From Candidatus Woesearchaeota archaeon (GTDB lineage: Archaea; Nanobdellota; Nanobdellia; SCGC-AAA011-G17; JACPNG01), in the NCBI GenBank assembly GCA_017609845.1, contig JAFCDD010000010.1, forward strand, positions 1 to 20,310: a stretch of 20,310 nucleotides of DNA. Reading direction: 5' to 3'. The notes under the pieces are model-generated. The model did no database searches, was not told where the DNA came from, and was given only the letters and a program-made list of their open reading frames with translations. Below, in pieces: positions 6,046-14,367 of the stretch. Each line of letters opens with the position of its first letter. The first letter of the stretch is position 1. A program made the position numbers and the translations under genes.

Positions 6046-7278
6046 ATGTTAGGAACCCAAATTATAATATTAATAATTCTAATTCTGCTATCTGCATTTT
6101 TTTCAGGGATTGAAACTGCTTTAATATCTATGAATATGATTAAAGTTAATTCTTTAATCAAACAAAAAAAGAAAGGCTCAGAAACCTTGCACAGAATAAA
6201 ACAAGATCCACATAAATTTATCATTACCATTTTAATAGGAAACAACCTAGTCAATATTGGTGCGGCCTCATTAGCAACAGTGGTTTTTACAGATTTATTT
6301 GGATCAAGCGGACTAGGAATAGCTACAGGAGTCATGACTCTTTTAATATTAGTTTTCGGTGAAATAACTCCAAAAACATTTGCAAGCCAGAATGCAGAAA
6401 GAATATCTCTCCTTGTTGCAAGACCAATAGAATTACTCTCCATAATTCTCTCACCATTTGTTTATTTTTTCGGAATAATCTCAAGAATGATGTCAAAACT
6501 ACTTAGGTCAAAAGAAGAAACGCAACTCTCAGAAGAAGAATTAAAAACAATAGTTACTATGGGCAGAGAAGAAGGAATTCTAAGCAGAGAAGTTGCAGAA
6601 ATAATGCACAATATATTAAAATTTGAAGGAACAAAAGTCACAGAAGTAATGACTCCAAAAGTAAACATGGAAATAATTGATGGCAAGGAAAAATTAAAAA
6701 ACATAGTCAATTTTGTTGTTAAAACACCTTATTCTAGATATCCTGTTTACCTCAAAAATAAAAATAAAATTATTGGTATGCTAGACGTAGACGATATCTT
6801 AAAATATATTAAAAATAAAAAATTGAATATAACAGTCAAGAATATAACAAGACCAGTATTCTTTGTTCCAGAATCTAAAGAAATAGACGATTTACTCTCT
6901 GAATTTGAAAGTAAACAAACTCCTTTGGCTGTTGTAGTTAATGAATACGGCAATGTTTCTGGCATAGTAACTGTTGAAGATGTATTAGAAGAAATCGTAG
7001 GAGATATTTTTGATAAAAGTAAAAGAGGGAGTATTTACATAAAAAAAGTAAGTGATAAATTAATTAGAATAGATGCAAAAGCCACTGTTGAAGAAATAAA
7101 CGAAATCCTTCACTTAGGATTAAAAGAAGGGCATTTTGAAACCATCGCAGGGTATATTGAACACAAACTTAAAAAAATTCCTAAAAAAGGAGAAAAAATA
7201 AGACTAAAAAATATCACAATTGAAATTGATAAAGTAACTAAACAAGGGATAAAAAGTGTTAAAATAATTAAATCTTAA
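6046..7278 (+). CDS. CNNM/CorC (HlyC) family membrane transporter-type protein
   Basis: 410 aa with the full three-part family layout. An N-terminal DUF21/CNNM membrane domain (about residues 1-145) carries the characteristic IGNNLVNIGAA and FGEITPK stretches. Then a CBS pair (about 190-315) includes VMTPKVNMEIID and the typical SGIVTVEDVLEEIVGDI end, and a C-terminal CorC/HlyC transporter-associated domain (about 325-405) follows. In the family, CNNM/CorC proteins act in magnesium or other cation efflux, with CBS domains binding ATP-Mg; some members are still named hemolysin-related. It is transcribed alone from a divergent promoter and ends 6 nt from the convergent 7285 frame. Family assignment is firm; the substrate is inferred. 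Confidence 0.92.
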   Translation: MLGTQIIILIILILLSAFFSGIETALISMNMIKVNSLIKQKKKGSETLHRIKQDPHKFIITILIGNNLVNIGAASLATVVFTDLFGSSGLGIATGVMTLLILVFGEITPKTFASQNAERISLLVARPIELLSIILSPFVYFFGIISRMMSKLLRSKEETQLSEEELKTIVTMGREEGILSREVAEIMHNILKFEGTKVTEVMTPKVNMEIIDGKEKLKNIVNFVVKTPYSRYPVYLKNKNKIIGMLDVDDILKYIKNKKLNITVKNITRPVFFVPESKEIDDLLSEFESKQTPLAVVVNEYGNVSGIVTVEDVLEEIVGDIFDKSKRGSIYIKKVSDKLIRIDAKATVEEINEILHLGLKEGHFETIAGYIEHKLKKIPKKGEKIRLKNITIEIDKVTKQGIKSVKIIKS

Positions 7279-7284
7279 AAACAT

Positions 7285-7617
7285 TTAACTAACCAAATTC
7301 ATGCCGCCGACCAACAAATTAAATACCAAACTTCCAATAACAGCAACAATAACATAAATTAATGTTCCTCTAATCAAATTCTTACCCAAACTTGTCTTTT
7401 CTGCAATTTTATCATCACCATTCTCGATAGAATTACTTAAAATAGTCAGAATCCAAATTATCTGCAATATATAAATTCCAACAACAATTTGAAAATAAAA
7501 ACTAGGAATAACATCATTTATATTAAGAATATCAGTTATTCCACCCAAACTTACTACATCACTGCCCTGCAAACCCTCAGTTAAACCACTCAACTTGGCA
7601 ATAATCGCAACTATCAT
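7285..7617 (-). CDS. C-terminal part of TadC/FlaJ-like platform protein (frameshifted from upstream gene)
   Basis: 110 aa if translated from ATG 7617. It is best read as the detached end of the adjacent T2SSF protein. The frame is open without a stop back to 7638, and reading it from there gives IVISVES before MIVAIIAKL. That continues the motif SSMKSQISFMAP, at which the 573-aa gene stops. The body (PSFYFQIVVGIYILQIIWILTILSN and IENGDDKIAEKTSLGKNL) has the two terminal helices and the IENGED-like loop familiar from archaeal TadC-type proteins. Either a 1-nt deletion, an assembly error, -1 recoding or a functional split explains this. No clear ribosome binding site was seen. Confidence 0.7.
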   Translation of the reverse strand: MIVAIIAKLSGLTEGLQGSDVVSLGGITDILNINDVIPSFYFQIVVGIYILQIIWILTILSNSIENGDDKIAEKTSLGKNLIRGTLIYVIVAVIGSLVFNLLVGGMNLVS

Positions 7618-7645
7618 AGATTCAACACTAATAACTATGGAGCCA
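7618..7645 (-). other. Frameshift junction splitting the T2SSF gene
   Basis: On the minus strand TTT ATG GCT CCA is followed at once by TAG (7635-7637). Shifting back one base gives ATA GTT ATT AGT (IVIS) and stays open into the downstream frame. A run of four T lies 9 nt before the stop (AGT TTT ATG), the only locally slippery-looking sequence. The junction falls inside a conserved membrane segment. Confidence 0.65.
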
Positions 7646-9356
7646 TAAAACTAATCTGACTTTTCATACTGCTAATTATTTCAGCAAGTAAATCTTTCAG
7701 TCGCATATTAACTCTATGAATCCTTTCCATATACTGGGAAACACTAATCAGACTTCTTGCTACAACTTGCGGACCTTTTTTTGCACTTTCTATTAAAACT
7801 TTCATTCCTCCTTCAATAACAGCAGAAGGAAAAAACTTCAACGCACCCCTCTCAGAATCAAATATGGCTTCTTTAACACCCATGCCTCCCCTCCTAATAT
7901 TCATGCTAACTAGTTTGAAAAGATTTCCAGTGTCTGTACCCTTCAAACTCTTAGCCACATCCTCAAAAGCCAACTCCAAAGGAATCCCATCTCCAACCCT
8001 GTTACCCAATTGAAACAAACTTCCGGCAAATTCCTTTTCTAATCTTTTTGTCTTTTTTCTTATTTCTATTAATCCTTTTGTTCTTGTTTTGTAATACATT
8101 CCAAAACTTAAAGCCAAACCCAAAGGAACCAAAAAACTCATTAACAAACTACCCAAACCAAATGGACCACACTTGCCATCACACTGATAACCCAAAAAAT
8201 TTCCTCCCATAAAAGTAAAATCTTGGTAACCAATCGAATGCAGTATCACCGGCATAAAACCCATAACAATAAAAATGAATGCAAGAAAAAAAGAAACAAA
8301 AACAAGACCTTTGTCTTTTCTCATTCCTTCATCCATCAAATAACTTTCACTGTAACCCGTAGGCCTCTTAGTTAAAATATTCAAACCAACAAAAAAGACC
8401 ATCAAAGGCAATAAGATATTATACAATACCATAATATGATACCATTTAATCGAACCCCCCATAAAACTTCCAATCAAAGGAAACATAACCAATCCCAATA
8501 TTGGTAGAATAACTCCCAACATATGTAAGGTAGTAATGGGACTGTGCAAATTATGAGCAAAATTCAACATCTTGTCATAAGTCCCCTCAAGCATAACATC
8601 CAGAGCCTTATCCAACAATTCAACTCTTCTTTTTTCACTTGGCTCAACCAAACTTCCTTCAATTAAATGAAAACTTTGAACAAACTCCTGGTTAGTATCT
8701 TTCCACTTTTCTAAATAAGAATCAAGGCTCTCTCTTATGGTATTATGTCTCCTGGTTTCAACATCCCAAAAAATCTTTCTTAAATCTAATGCTAAAGGAT
8801 TTCCAACATGCTCTGCTGCAAACTTAATTGCATGCTCCAGATTACTAGTATGTCTCATATACATAACAATGTATAAGATACACAAAACCATCTGATTGCT
8901 CGATTTTAATCTCCACCGGTTTGCAATATAACTCGGCAGCTTGGATAAAGGACTAATCACTGCAGCACCAACAATAATCAACAACAAAGCCAAAAATAAA
9001 CTGGAAAAACTAAATGAACCAATCACAAAAGATAATATTACTACAAACAAACCCAAAATAATAAACAAAGCACCAACAAAAACAGCGAATCCATAAGCTT
9101 GATTAACAGTAATATCTAAATGTGCCATCTCTATATCTCTTTCTAATTTCTCCACATCCTTTTCTTTAGCTTTAATTGTAATTAAATTTCCAACTTTCTT
9201 AGCGGCATTTTCATAAAATCCAGACTTGGCCATCATTGCCTCATTTCTAAAAATTTCATATTCTCTAGAAAAAACTTCATCATTAGGAACATCATAAAGT
9301 TGTACTTTCTTTTTCAACCTTCTAGAATATTTCTCTAAAATCTCCTCATCCCTCAT
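7635..9356 (-). CDS. TadC/FlaJ-like (T2SSF, twin domain) pilus or secretion platform protein, truncated at C-terminus
   Basis: 573 aa. Integral inner-platform protein of type IV filament systems, partner of the adjacent ATPase. It has a soluble N-terminus, two paired membrane helices (about residues 88-135), a T2SSF cytosolic module (about 150-270), helices near 275-335, more helices near 350-375 and 400-425, then a second module (about 430-570) with LFQLGNRVGDGIPLELAFEDVAKSLKG and RRGGMGVKEAIF typical of the family. The frame stops at FMAP, just where the last membrane helices should begin; these are encoded in the next frame (7285-7617). ATG 9356 overlaps the ATPase stop by ATGA, so the two are coupled. 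A joined protein would be about 690 aa. Confidence 0.85.
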   Translation of the reverse strand: MRDEEILEKYSRRLKKKVQLYDVPNDEVFSREYEIFRNEAMMAKSGFYENAAKKVGNLITIKAKEKDVEKLERDIEMAHLDITVNQAYGFAVFVGALFIILGLFVVILSFVIGSFSFSSLFLALLLIIVGAAVISPLSKLPSYIANRWRLKSSNQMVLCILYIVMYMRHTSNLEHAIKFAAEHVGNPLALDLRKIFWDVETRRHNTIRESLDSYLEKWKDTNQEFVQSFHLIEGSLVEPSEKRRVELLDKALDVMLEGTYDKMLNFAHNLHSPITTLHMLGVILPILGLVMFPLIGSFMGGSIKWYHIMVLYNILLPLMVFFVGLNILTKRPTGYSESYLMDEGMRKDKGLVFVSFFLAFIFIVMGFMPVILHSIGYQDFTFMGGNFLGYQCDGKCGPFGLGSLLMSFLVPLGLALSFGMYYKTRTKGLIEIRKKTKRLEKEFAGSLFQLGNRVGDGIPLELAFEDVAKSLKGTDTGNLFKLVSMNIRRGGMGVKEAIFDSERGALKFFPSAVIEGGMKVLIESAKKGPQVVARSLISVSQYMERIHRVNMRLKDLLAEIISSMKSQISFMAP

Positions 9357-11629
9357 TTAAGTGTCCTCTTCCTAATCTCTTTTTTTAACCACTCATCCCA
9401 TTCAAAAAATATTCTTTTACTGTCTAAATGACCAACTTCACCCCTAATATGATCAGAAATCATATGAAATTTATCATTAGACATAATAACAAAACCTGCT
9501 TCTAATAAATCCAATCTTTTTGTCCTGTTCGCATATTCAACCAATGTCTTCTTAATCTTCGCTCTTAACTCAATATTTTCCCAAATTGCTTCCCAATCTC
9601 CTGCCCACTCTTTTACACGTCCAGCAATACTCTTAATAATATCACTTTCACCGTTCAACAAATCCTGAGTCAATTCCAGTTTATCTTCTGTAGGATTATA
9701 TCTCATTAAATCAACAAAACCTTTCTCTTCCAATGGATCTTCTTTCCAATGTTTTCTCACTTCAGTTATGCTCATAACCCTACGCCATTTATGTAGGCCA
9801 TCAGGACTCTTAACCGGATTACTTATAATAATAACATCAGTAGCCTTAAAACTTGTAGCAGGAACTTTCAAATCATTAACAACTCTGTCAAAAACACCAT
9901 AAGGACTATCACCATGAATTGTACCTGCAACAACATTCGCTAAAGCACCTATTCTCATAGCTTCATACAAAGCAAATGCTTCAGCGCTCCTTATTTCACC
10001 AACAATTAAACTAGAATCTCCCATTCTCAAACTGGTCCTTATTCCTTCATCTGCCTGTATCTCTGTTCCACCTTTAGTCAACGCACTCCGAACCTTCATT
10101 GACTGGATATTATAACCCAATTCCCTTAAAGACTCAGTAGGTAATTCTAAAGTATCTTCTATAGTAATAATTCTATACTTTCTCATTATTTCAATCAAAC
10201 TTGATCCCAATAAACTTGTCTTTCCGCTGCTCCTCGTACCGGCAAATAATAAAGTTCTAGAACCATCGATCAAAAAACTCAATAAGCCAGCAGCCATATC
10301 ATTAATCATATTATTATTCATAAACAAGGGAAATGTCCATGGTTTATCCCTATGCCTTCTTAGTGCATAAGCCAGTCCATGGGGATTAAGTGGCTTTTGT
10401 ATAACAGCAACCCTTGCTCTGGCCTTTGGTAAAATTAATTCTGTATCTAAAACTGGATTAGCTTCATCCAGAGGTCTCCCACTCAATATCCTAAACTTGG
10501 TGGCCCAGGAATCCGCATCTTCAACGCTAGGCATTATATTAGTAACACATTCATCATAATCTCCATGCACAATAAAAACTGGAGTCTGCCCTATTGGACC
10601 ATTAATAGTTATATCTTGTATTTTTTCATCCTCCAACAAAACTTCTATAAGTCCAAAACCAATTGTATATCTAACCAAAATCCACGCCATCTCATCCAAT
10701 TCTTTTAAGCTCAAATCAACATTCCTATTCTCCGATAATTCCTGCAATAAATCCTTCCCAATATTGAAAAAAGTAATTCTCATCCTTTCGGGATCTAAAA
10801 ATTCATCTTCTCTTGGTTTATGCTCGGCCAAAACTTTTCTTGCCAAGTCAATTAATTCGTATTTCTCTTCTGTCAATTTAAATTCAGGAGGAGTCACATG
10901 ATACAAATACTTAATATCTCCTGGAACCTTATACACAGTAACATCAGATTTTCCAAAAGAATAACTGTCAATAACTTCACCATCCAAAGGATGCTGAATC
11001 ATCAGTTGGGTAAAAACAAAATCGGGAGTTATACTAGGTCTAAAAGCCATAGTATAAATGCTCCTATCTCCAATCTCATAACCACTTAATTGATTCTTAA
11101 CCAAACTAATCAACCTTGTCTTGCCCAACCTAAAAAAAATATCTTCTAAAATTTCAATAAATCCTTTTTCCACTTCAACATATTCATCATTTAATTTCTC
11201 TAACAGAATTCTTTCACGTCTAATCAATCTTTTCAATTCAACATACGCACCAAGGGGATCAGATCTTAAAAGATTTATAACAATATTATGCAAACCGCTT
11301 CTCCAATTCTCTAAAAATGGTTGTGCTTCATTTCTAAAAGCTAAACTTCCTAAACTCAATAATTTTTTCTGTCTAACTAATGATTTGTATAAATTAGCAA
11401 TCTCAATTAACATCATAGTTTGATCTTCATTATAACTATAATTTCTTCTTTGAGAGAAAATTACTCTTTTAACATCCGGCGCCTCAATCAAATAATCTAT
11501 AGTTCTTGCCATAACTAAGGGGTTACTCTCTAAATTAGGAACAAAACTCCATGCATTGGCATTAATCCTCATAACATTTTCATTTCCTTCCTTAACAATA
11601 AGGTACCCTCTCGTTTGTTCAGAAGCCAT
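9353..11629 (-). CDS. FlaI/TadA/VirB11-like type II/IV secretion ATPase
   Basis: 758 aa from ATG 11629; GTG codons at 11638 and 11635 are alternatives. It is a hexameric cytosolic motor that would energise filament assembly or secretion. The C-terminal half holds the full secretion-ATPase set: Walker A GTRSSGKT (about 464-471), Asp box IITIEDTLELP, Walker B region SSLIVGEIRS (about 539-548) and His box AGTIHGD (about 568-574). The conserved ITINGP and LPKARARVAVIQKPLNPHG stretches precede it. The N-terminal 320 or so residues are much longer than in compact VirB11/FlaI proteins and unassigned. It pairs by a 4-bp overlap with the T2SSF gene and is divergent from the coiled-coil operon. Absence of recognisable archaellum genes favours a pilus or secretion role. 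Confidence 0.92.
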   Translation of the reverse strand: MASEQTRGYLIVKEGNENVMRINANAWSFVPNLESNPLVMARTIDYLIEAPDVKRVIFSQRRNYSYNEDQTMMLIEIANLYKSLVRQKKLLSLGSLAFRNEAQPFLENWRSGLHNIVINLLRSDPLGAYVELKRLIRRERILLEKLNDEYVEVEKGFIEILEDIFFRLGKTRLISLVKNQLSGYEIGDRSIYTMAFRPSITPDFVFTQLMIQHPLDGEVIDSYSFGKSDVTVYKVPGDIKYLYHVTPPEFKLTEEKYELIDLARKVLAEHKPREDEFLDPERMRITFFNIGKDLLQELSENRNVDLSLKELDEMAWILVRYTIGFGLIEVLLEDEKIQDITINGPIGQTPVFIVHGDYDECVTNIMPSVEDADSWATKFRILSGRPLDEANPVLDTELILPKARARVAVIQKPLNPHGLAYALRRHRDKPWTFPLFMNNNMINDMAAGLLSFLIDGSRTLLFAGTRSSGKTSLLGSSLIEIMRKYRIITIEDTLELPTESLRELGYNIQSMKVRSALTKGGTEIQADEGIRTSLRMGDSSLIVGEIRSAEAFALYEAMRIGALANVVAGTIHGDSPYGVFDRVVNDLKVPATSFKATDVIIISNPVKSPDGLHKWRRVMSITEVRKHWKEDPLEEKGFVDLMRYNPTEDKLELTQDLLNGESDIIKSIAGRVKEWAGDWEAIWENIELRAKIKKTLVEYANRTKRLDLLEAGFVIMSNDKFHMISDHIRGEVGHLDSKRIFFEWDEWLKKEIRKRTLK

Positions 11630-11719
11630 TATCACCACTTATAAAAGCTAACATAAACTTTTAATAAAGTCTTACAAATATTAAAAATAATCCCATTAAA
11701 ATAACTTTCGTTTATCAAA

Positions 11720-12070
11720 ATGGCAATACAAGAACAAACAGATCTATCCTCCATTATTTCTGACATAATGGCGAGAATAAGAGTTTTAGAGAGTAAGTAT
11801 AGCCTATTCGGAGAACGTGTCTTAATAATAAACAAAAATATGATAAATCAATATCAAAAATTAACTCAAGAGGTAAAGGTTGTGAACCAAGACATTCAAA
11901 CAATTAAGGGGGATATAGAAAATATTAAAGAGATATTAAAAAAAACAGTAAGTGAAATGGAAAATTTTGCAAGAAAGGAAAACTTAATGGTTTTAGAAAA
12001 ATATATTAACTTCTGGAATCCCTTAAACTTTGTAACACAAGAAGAATTAAAGAAAATACTTAAAAAATGA
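11720..12070 (+). CDS. Cytosolic coiled-coil protein, first of pair
   Basis: 116 aa. Nearly the whole protein is predicted helix with heptad-like spacing (SSIISDIMARIRVLESKYSL; QKLTQEVKVVNQDIQTIK; DIENIKEILKKTVSEMENF). The C-terminus, YINFWNPLNFVTQEELKKIL, is a distinct short motif resembling the end of some archaellum-associated FlaD/FlaE-type proteins, although that similarity is from memory and weak. No signal or membrane segment is present. It is divergent from the secretion ATPase and overlaps the 212-aa coiled-coil gene by an ATGA junction. A scaffold or ring around the ATPase and platform is an inference from position. Confidence 0.8.
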   Translation: MAIQEQTDLSSIISDIMARIRVLESKYSLFGERVLIINKNMINQYQKLTQEVKVVNQDIQTIKGDIENIKEILKKTVSEMENFARKENLMVLEKYINFWNPLNFVTQEELKKILKK

Positions 12071-12705
12071 AACAGCCCCCAACAGAAGAGGTAATAAAGA
12101 TGCGCAAAAAAAATGTCCCAGATGATAAGATAGTTGATGAATTAAAAAATAAAAAATATGGTCCTGAACAAATTAATGATGCAATGCAACAAGCAAACAT
12201 AAAAACAGAAGTAAATACACATCAGCCATCTCCACAAGGCTACGAAGGTTCTATGTTAGATCAAGAAATTCCAATCCCAGAGCCACCAAAAGAAGAAGCT
12301 CCAAAAACTTATAGTGCTCCTGCAACACAACAACCACAATTTCAACCAAGTCAACCCATTACTCCTCAATACCAAGCTACATCAGAAGAATTAGTAGAAG
12401 CAATAATAGATGAAAAGTGGCAACAATTAATTTCTAATATTGGAGACATTGAAATCTGGAAATCGAGAACCAATGATGACATAGAATCAATAAAACAAGA
12501 AATTCTAAGATTAAGCGAAAGGTTTGATAAACTTCAATCTTCTGTACTCGGAAAAGTAACAGAATACAGTCGTTCAATAACAAACATAAACTCAGAACTA
12601 AAGGCATTAGAAAAAGTTATGCAGAACATAATGCAACCACTAACAACAAACATAAAAGAATTATCAAATGTAACTCAAGAACTTAAAAAAAGAGCTAAGT
12701 CTTAA
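12067..12705 (+). CDS. Cytosolic protein with UBA-like head, Pro/Gln linker and coiled coil
   Basis: 212 aa in three parts. Residues about 6-45 (EEVIKMRKKNVPDDKIVDELKNKKYGPEQINDAMQQAN) look like a small three-helix UBA/CUE-type domain. Residues about 50-118 form a low-complexity linker rich in Pro, Gln and Ser. Residues about 118-212 form a long coiled coil (IEIWKSRTNDDIESIKQEIL and after). No membrane segment is seen. It is translationally coupled to the preceding coiled-coil gene and ends in an 11-bp convergent overlap with 12695. A head-linker-coil design suggests a cytosolic adaptor or scaffold. Involvement with the neighbouring motor is inferred; no enzyme motif was seen. Confidence 0.8.
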   Translation: MKQPPTEEVIKMRKKNVPDDKIVDELKNKKYGPEQINDAMQQANIKTEVNTHQPSPQGYEGSMLDQEIPIPEPPKEEAPKTYSAPATQQPQFQPSQPITPQYQATSEELVEAIIDEKWQQLISNIGDIEIWKSRTNDDIESIKQEILRLSERFDKLQSSVLGKVTEYSRSITNINSELKALEKVMQNIMQPLTTNIKELSNVTQELKKRAKS

Positions 12706-13237
12706 CTTCTCCATTAGATGATATCAGCCTCACTGTTTGAGAAGCAACCAATAATAAAAATAAAACACCTAAAAGTTTAGGATGAAATAAAACCTTCCCT
12801 ATATCAGACATTACTCCTTGATCGCTACTTTCTCCAGTAACACTCTGAACAGCGGGTCCATACACAACACTAAAAGCATAACCAAAGATCCCAAGAATTA
12901 TAACTAAAACAATGGTCCATATAAACCATCCTTCATGAAATACATTCGTAACAATAGTTTCCTCCTTAACACCCATCATCATAAAAACTAAAGCAATCAC
13001 CAAGATTACAACTACCAAAATAACAAACCATGGCATTGCTAAACTAATAACATCACTAACTCCTGGAGTTATAATAAACAAGAACGAAACAACAAAACTA
13101 ACCAAGAGGTTCATACCTTTATTCTCTCCAAACAACTGAGTTTTTTGTAATATAGCATAAAATATGCCAAGAACAAACAAAAATATAAATGCTGGTTTAA
13201 AAAAACTCAACATCGAAAGATCTAATACAGTCGCCAT
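12695..13237 (-). CDS. Polytopic membrane protein, paralog 3 of 3
   Basis: 180 aa from ATG 13237. I prefer this to an upstream TTG (13258) because it lies 1 nt after the preceding stop, with GGGAGGGG about 12 nt upstream, and it gives a length matching its two paralogs. About five or six hydrophobic helices. It shares the layout of the two genes upstream: an N-terminal FFKP-type helix, a F(A/Y)AILQKT.LFG.NK turn, then NLLVSFVVSFLFI and a long hydrophobic core. The family is unknown to me. Being last in a three-gene operon beside pilus-like machinery, it may be a membrane subunit of that machine. Confidence 0.75.
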   Translation of the reverse strand: MATVLDLSMLSFFKPAFIFLFVLGIFYAILQKTQLFGENKGMNLLVSFVVSFLFIITPGVSDVISLAMPWFVILVVVILVIALVFMMMGVKEETIVTNVFHEGWFIWTIVLVIILGIFGYAFSVVYGPAVQSVTGESSDQGVMSDIGKVLFHPKLLGVLFLLLVASQTVRLISSNGEVKT

Positions 13238-13238
13238 C

Positions 13239-13805
13239 TTAATCTTTGCCCCTCCCAAATCCTTTTCCGAACTTGGCTAACAATTTTTCGCCATCTCCGG
13301 CCCCTTCAACTTTATCTCCTTTACTCAACCACCACACCAACAAAACAAACAAACCAATAAAAATAATCATGGCTTTAGTATCACCATCCATATACCTTAT
13401 CCAATCAGGTAAAAAGTTAAACCAATCTCCCGCTACATTTGAAAAAACAGCCCATAAAATAAATATCAAAGAGACAATAGAAGCTAAACCCAACAAACTC
13501 TTATTTAATCCGGGTTGATCTCCCATCCACAATCCAACCAATAACAAAAACATCAATGCAACAACCATAAATATCGATATATTAGGTAAAAAACTATTCA
13601 ATAAGGTAACCAAGGCTTGATTTCTAACAAACAACAAAGCCAAAACCAAAGATACAACTAAATTAAGATTTCTTTTACCATCCCCCAAAATTCTAACCTT
13701 TTCCAGAACAGCAAAAGTCAAAGTAAATATTAACAAGAAAGGCATCAAAACATTAAACACACCTATACTTTCCCAATTAGTTAACCATTCTAAAAAACTA
13801 ACCAT
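13239..13805 (-). CDS. Polytopic membrane protein, paralog 2 of 3
   Basis: 188 aa from ATG 13805, giving MVSFLEWLTNWESIG. This start is chosen because GGAGGAGG (13814-13821) lies 8 nt upstream and the ATG overlaps the previous stop by 8 bp; an in-frame TTG at 13838 would add a charged tail not seen in the paralogs. About five or six membrane helices. Shared signature with paralog 1: VL(M/L)PF(L/I)L.FT..FA(V/I)L(E/D)K.RILG, then a charged turn and N(L/A).(V/M)V..V.A..FV. The C-terminus is basic and Gly-rich (FGKGFGRGKD). Function unknown. Confidence 0.78.
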   Translation of the reverse strand: MVSFLEWLTNWESIGVFNVLMPFLLIFTLTFAVLEKVRILGDGKRNLNLVVSLVLALLFVRNQALVTLLNSFLPNISIFMVVALMFLLLVGLWMGDQPGLNKSLLGLASIVSLIFILWAVFSNVAGDWFNFLPDWIRYMDGDTKAMIIFIGLFVLLVWWLSKGDKVEGAGDGEKLLAKFGKGFGRGKD

Positions 13806-14343
13806 TACTTCTTCCTCCTCCTTCATTCTTATTTCCAACTATATAAATTATAGCCACAACCGCAATAACCAAAAATATCATTGAAACAACAAAAGTACTA
13901 TCCCAACTTACAATTAAATACTGAACAACAGGCTCCAGCCATTCTAAAGCACTTAAAAATATTAAAAATATAGAAATAATAATAATAACTCCTATAAGAA
14001 ATGCTAATTTTTTGATTTTTGTCAATTCAAATTCCTCCTTACTGCCATACAAACTACCAATTAACATCATTATAGAAATAACTAAAACTAAAACTAAAAC
14101 TATCTGCGGCAATGAAACCCTAAACACATTAACAACTTTTGGGGTAGCAACAACAAACATTGCTATAACAAAAGCAACCATAGCATTCAAATTTTTCTTA
14201 GGTTTATTATCTTCACTGCCCAAAATTCTAGTTTTGTCCAAAATTGCAAACACAATTGTAAACGCAAGGATAAACGGCAAAACTACATCAAAAAAACCAA
14301 AGTCTTCTAAGAATTGTATCGTTCTAACTAATGGTGCAACCAT
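13798..14343 (-). CDS. Polytopic membrane protein, paralog 1 of 3
   Basis: 181 aa, about five or six hydrophobic helices, first gene of the three-paralog operon. Start ATG 14343 gives MVAPLVRTIQFLEDFG, parallel to the MVSFLEWLTNWESIG start of paralog 2. The conserved FAILDKTRILG turn is followed by a charged insert (SEDNKPKKN) before AMVAFVIAMFVVATPK. A TATA-like box at 14368-14375 is 28 nt upstream, so it is probably near-leaderless. No family or catalytic motif was recognised. Membership of a conserved set near type IV filament genes is the only functional clue. Confidence 0.8.
   Translation of the reverse strand: MVAPLVRTIQFLEDFGFFDVVLPFILAFTIVFAILDKTRILGSEDNKPKKNLNAMVAFVIAMFVVATPKVVNVFRVSLPQIVLVLVLVISIMMLIGSLYGSKEEFELTKIKKLAFLIGVIIIISIFLIFLSALEWLEPVVQYLIVSWDSTFVVSMIFLVIAVVAIIYIVGNKNEGGGRSNG
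13814..13821 (-). promoter_or_regulatory. Strong ribosome binding site deciding the start of paralog 2
   Basis: GGAGGAGG on the minus strand, 8 nt before ATG 13805 and inside the coding end of paralog 1. It argues for ATG 13805 rather than the upstream TTG 13838 and indicates that operon-internal genes here use Shine-Dalgarno initiation. Confidence 0.6.
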
Positions 14344-14367
14344 GACAAGTTTTAAAAAACAAAACTA

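Noticed and set aside
6024..6443. Open minus-strand frame of 139 codons
   Set aside because: Antisense to the conserved DUF21 domain of the CorC-type gene; composition is a mirror of that gene and no start signal is present.
7638..7652. A classical X XXY YYZ heptanucleotide for programmed frameshifting
   Set aside because: Only a TTTT run is present, with no full slippery heptamer and no obvious downstream structure, so recoding is left as one option and not claimed.
11632..11835. Minus-strand frame between ATPase and coiled-coil gene
   Set aside because: Overlaps the promoter gap and the start of the coiled-coil gene; no ribosome binding site or recognisable protein pattern.
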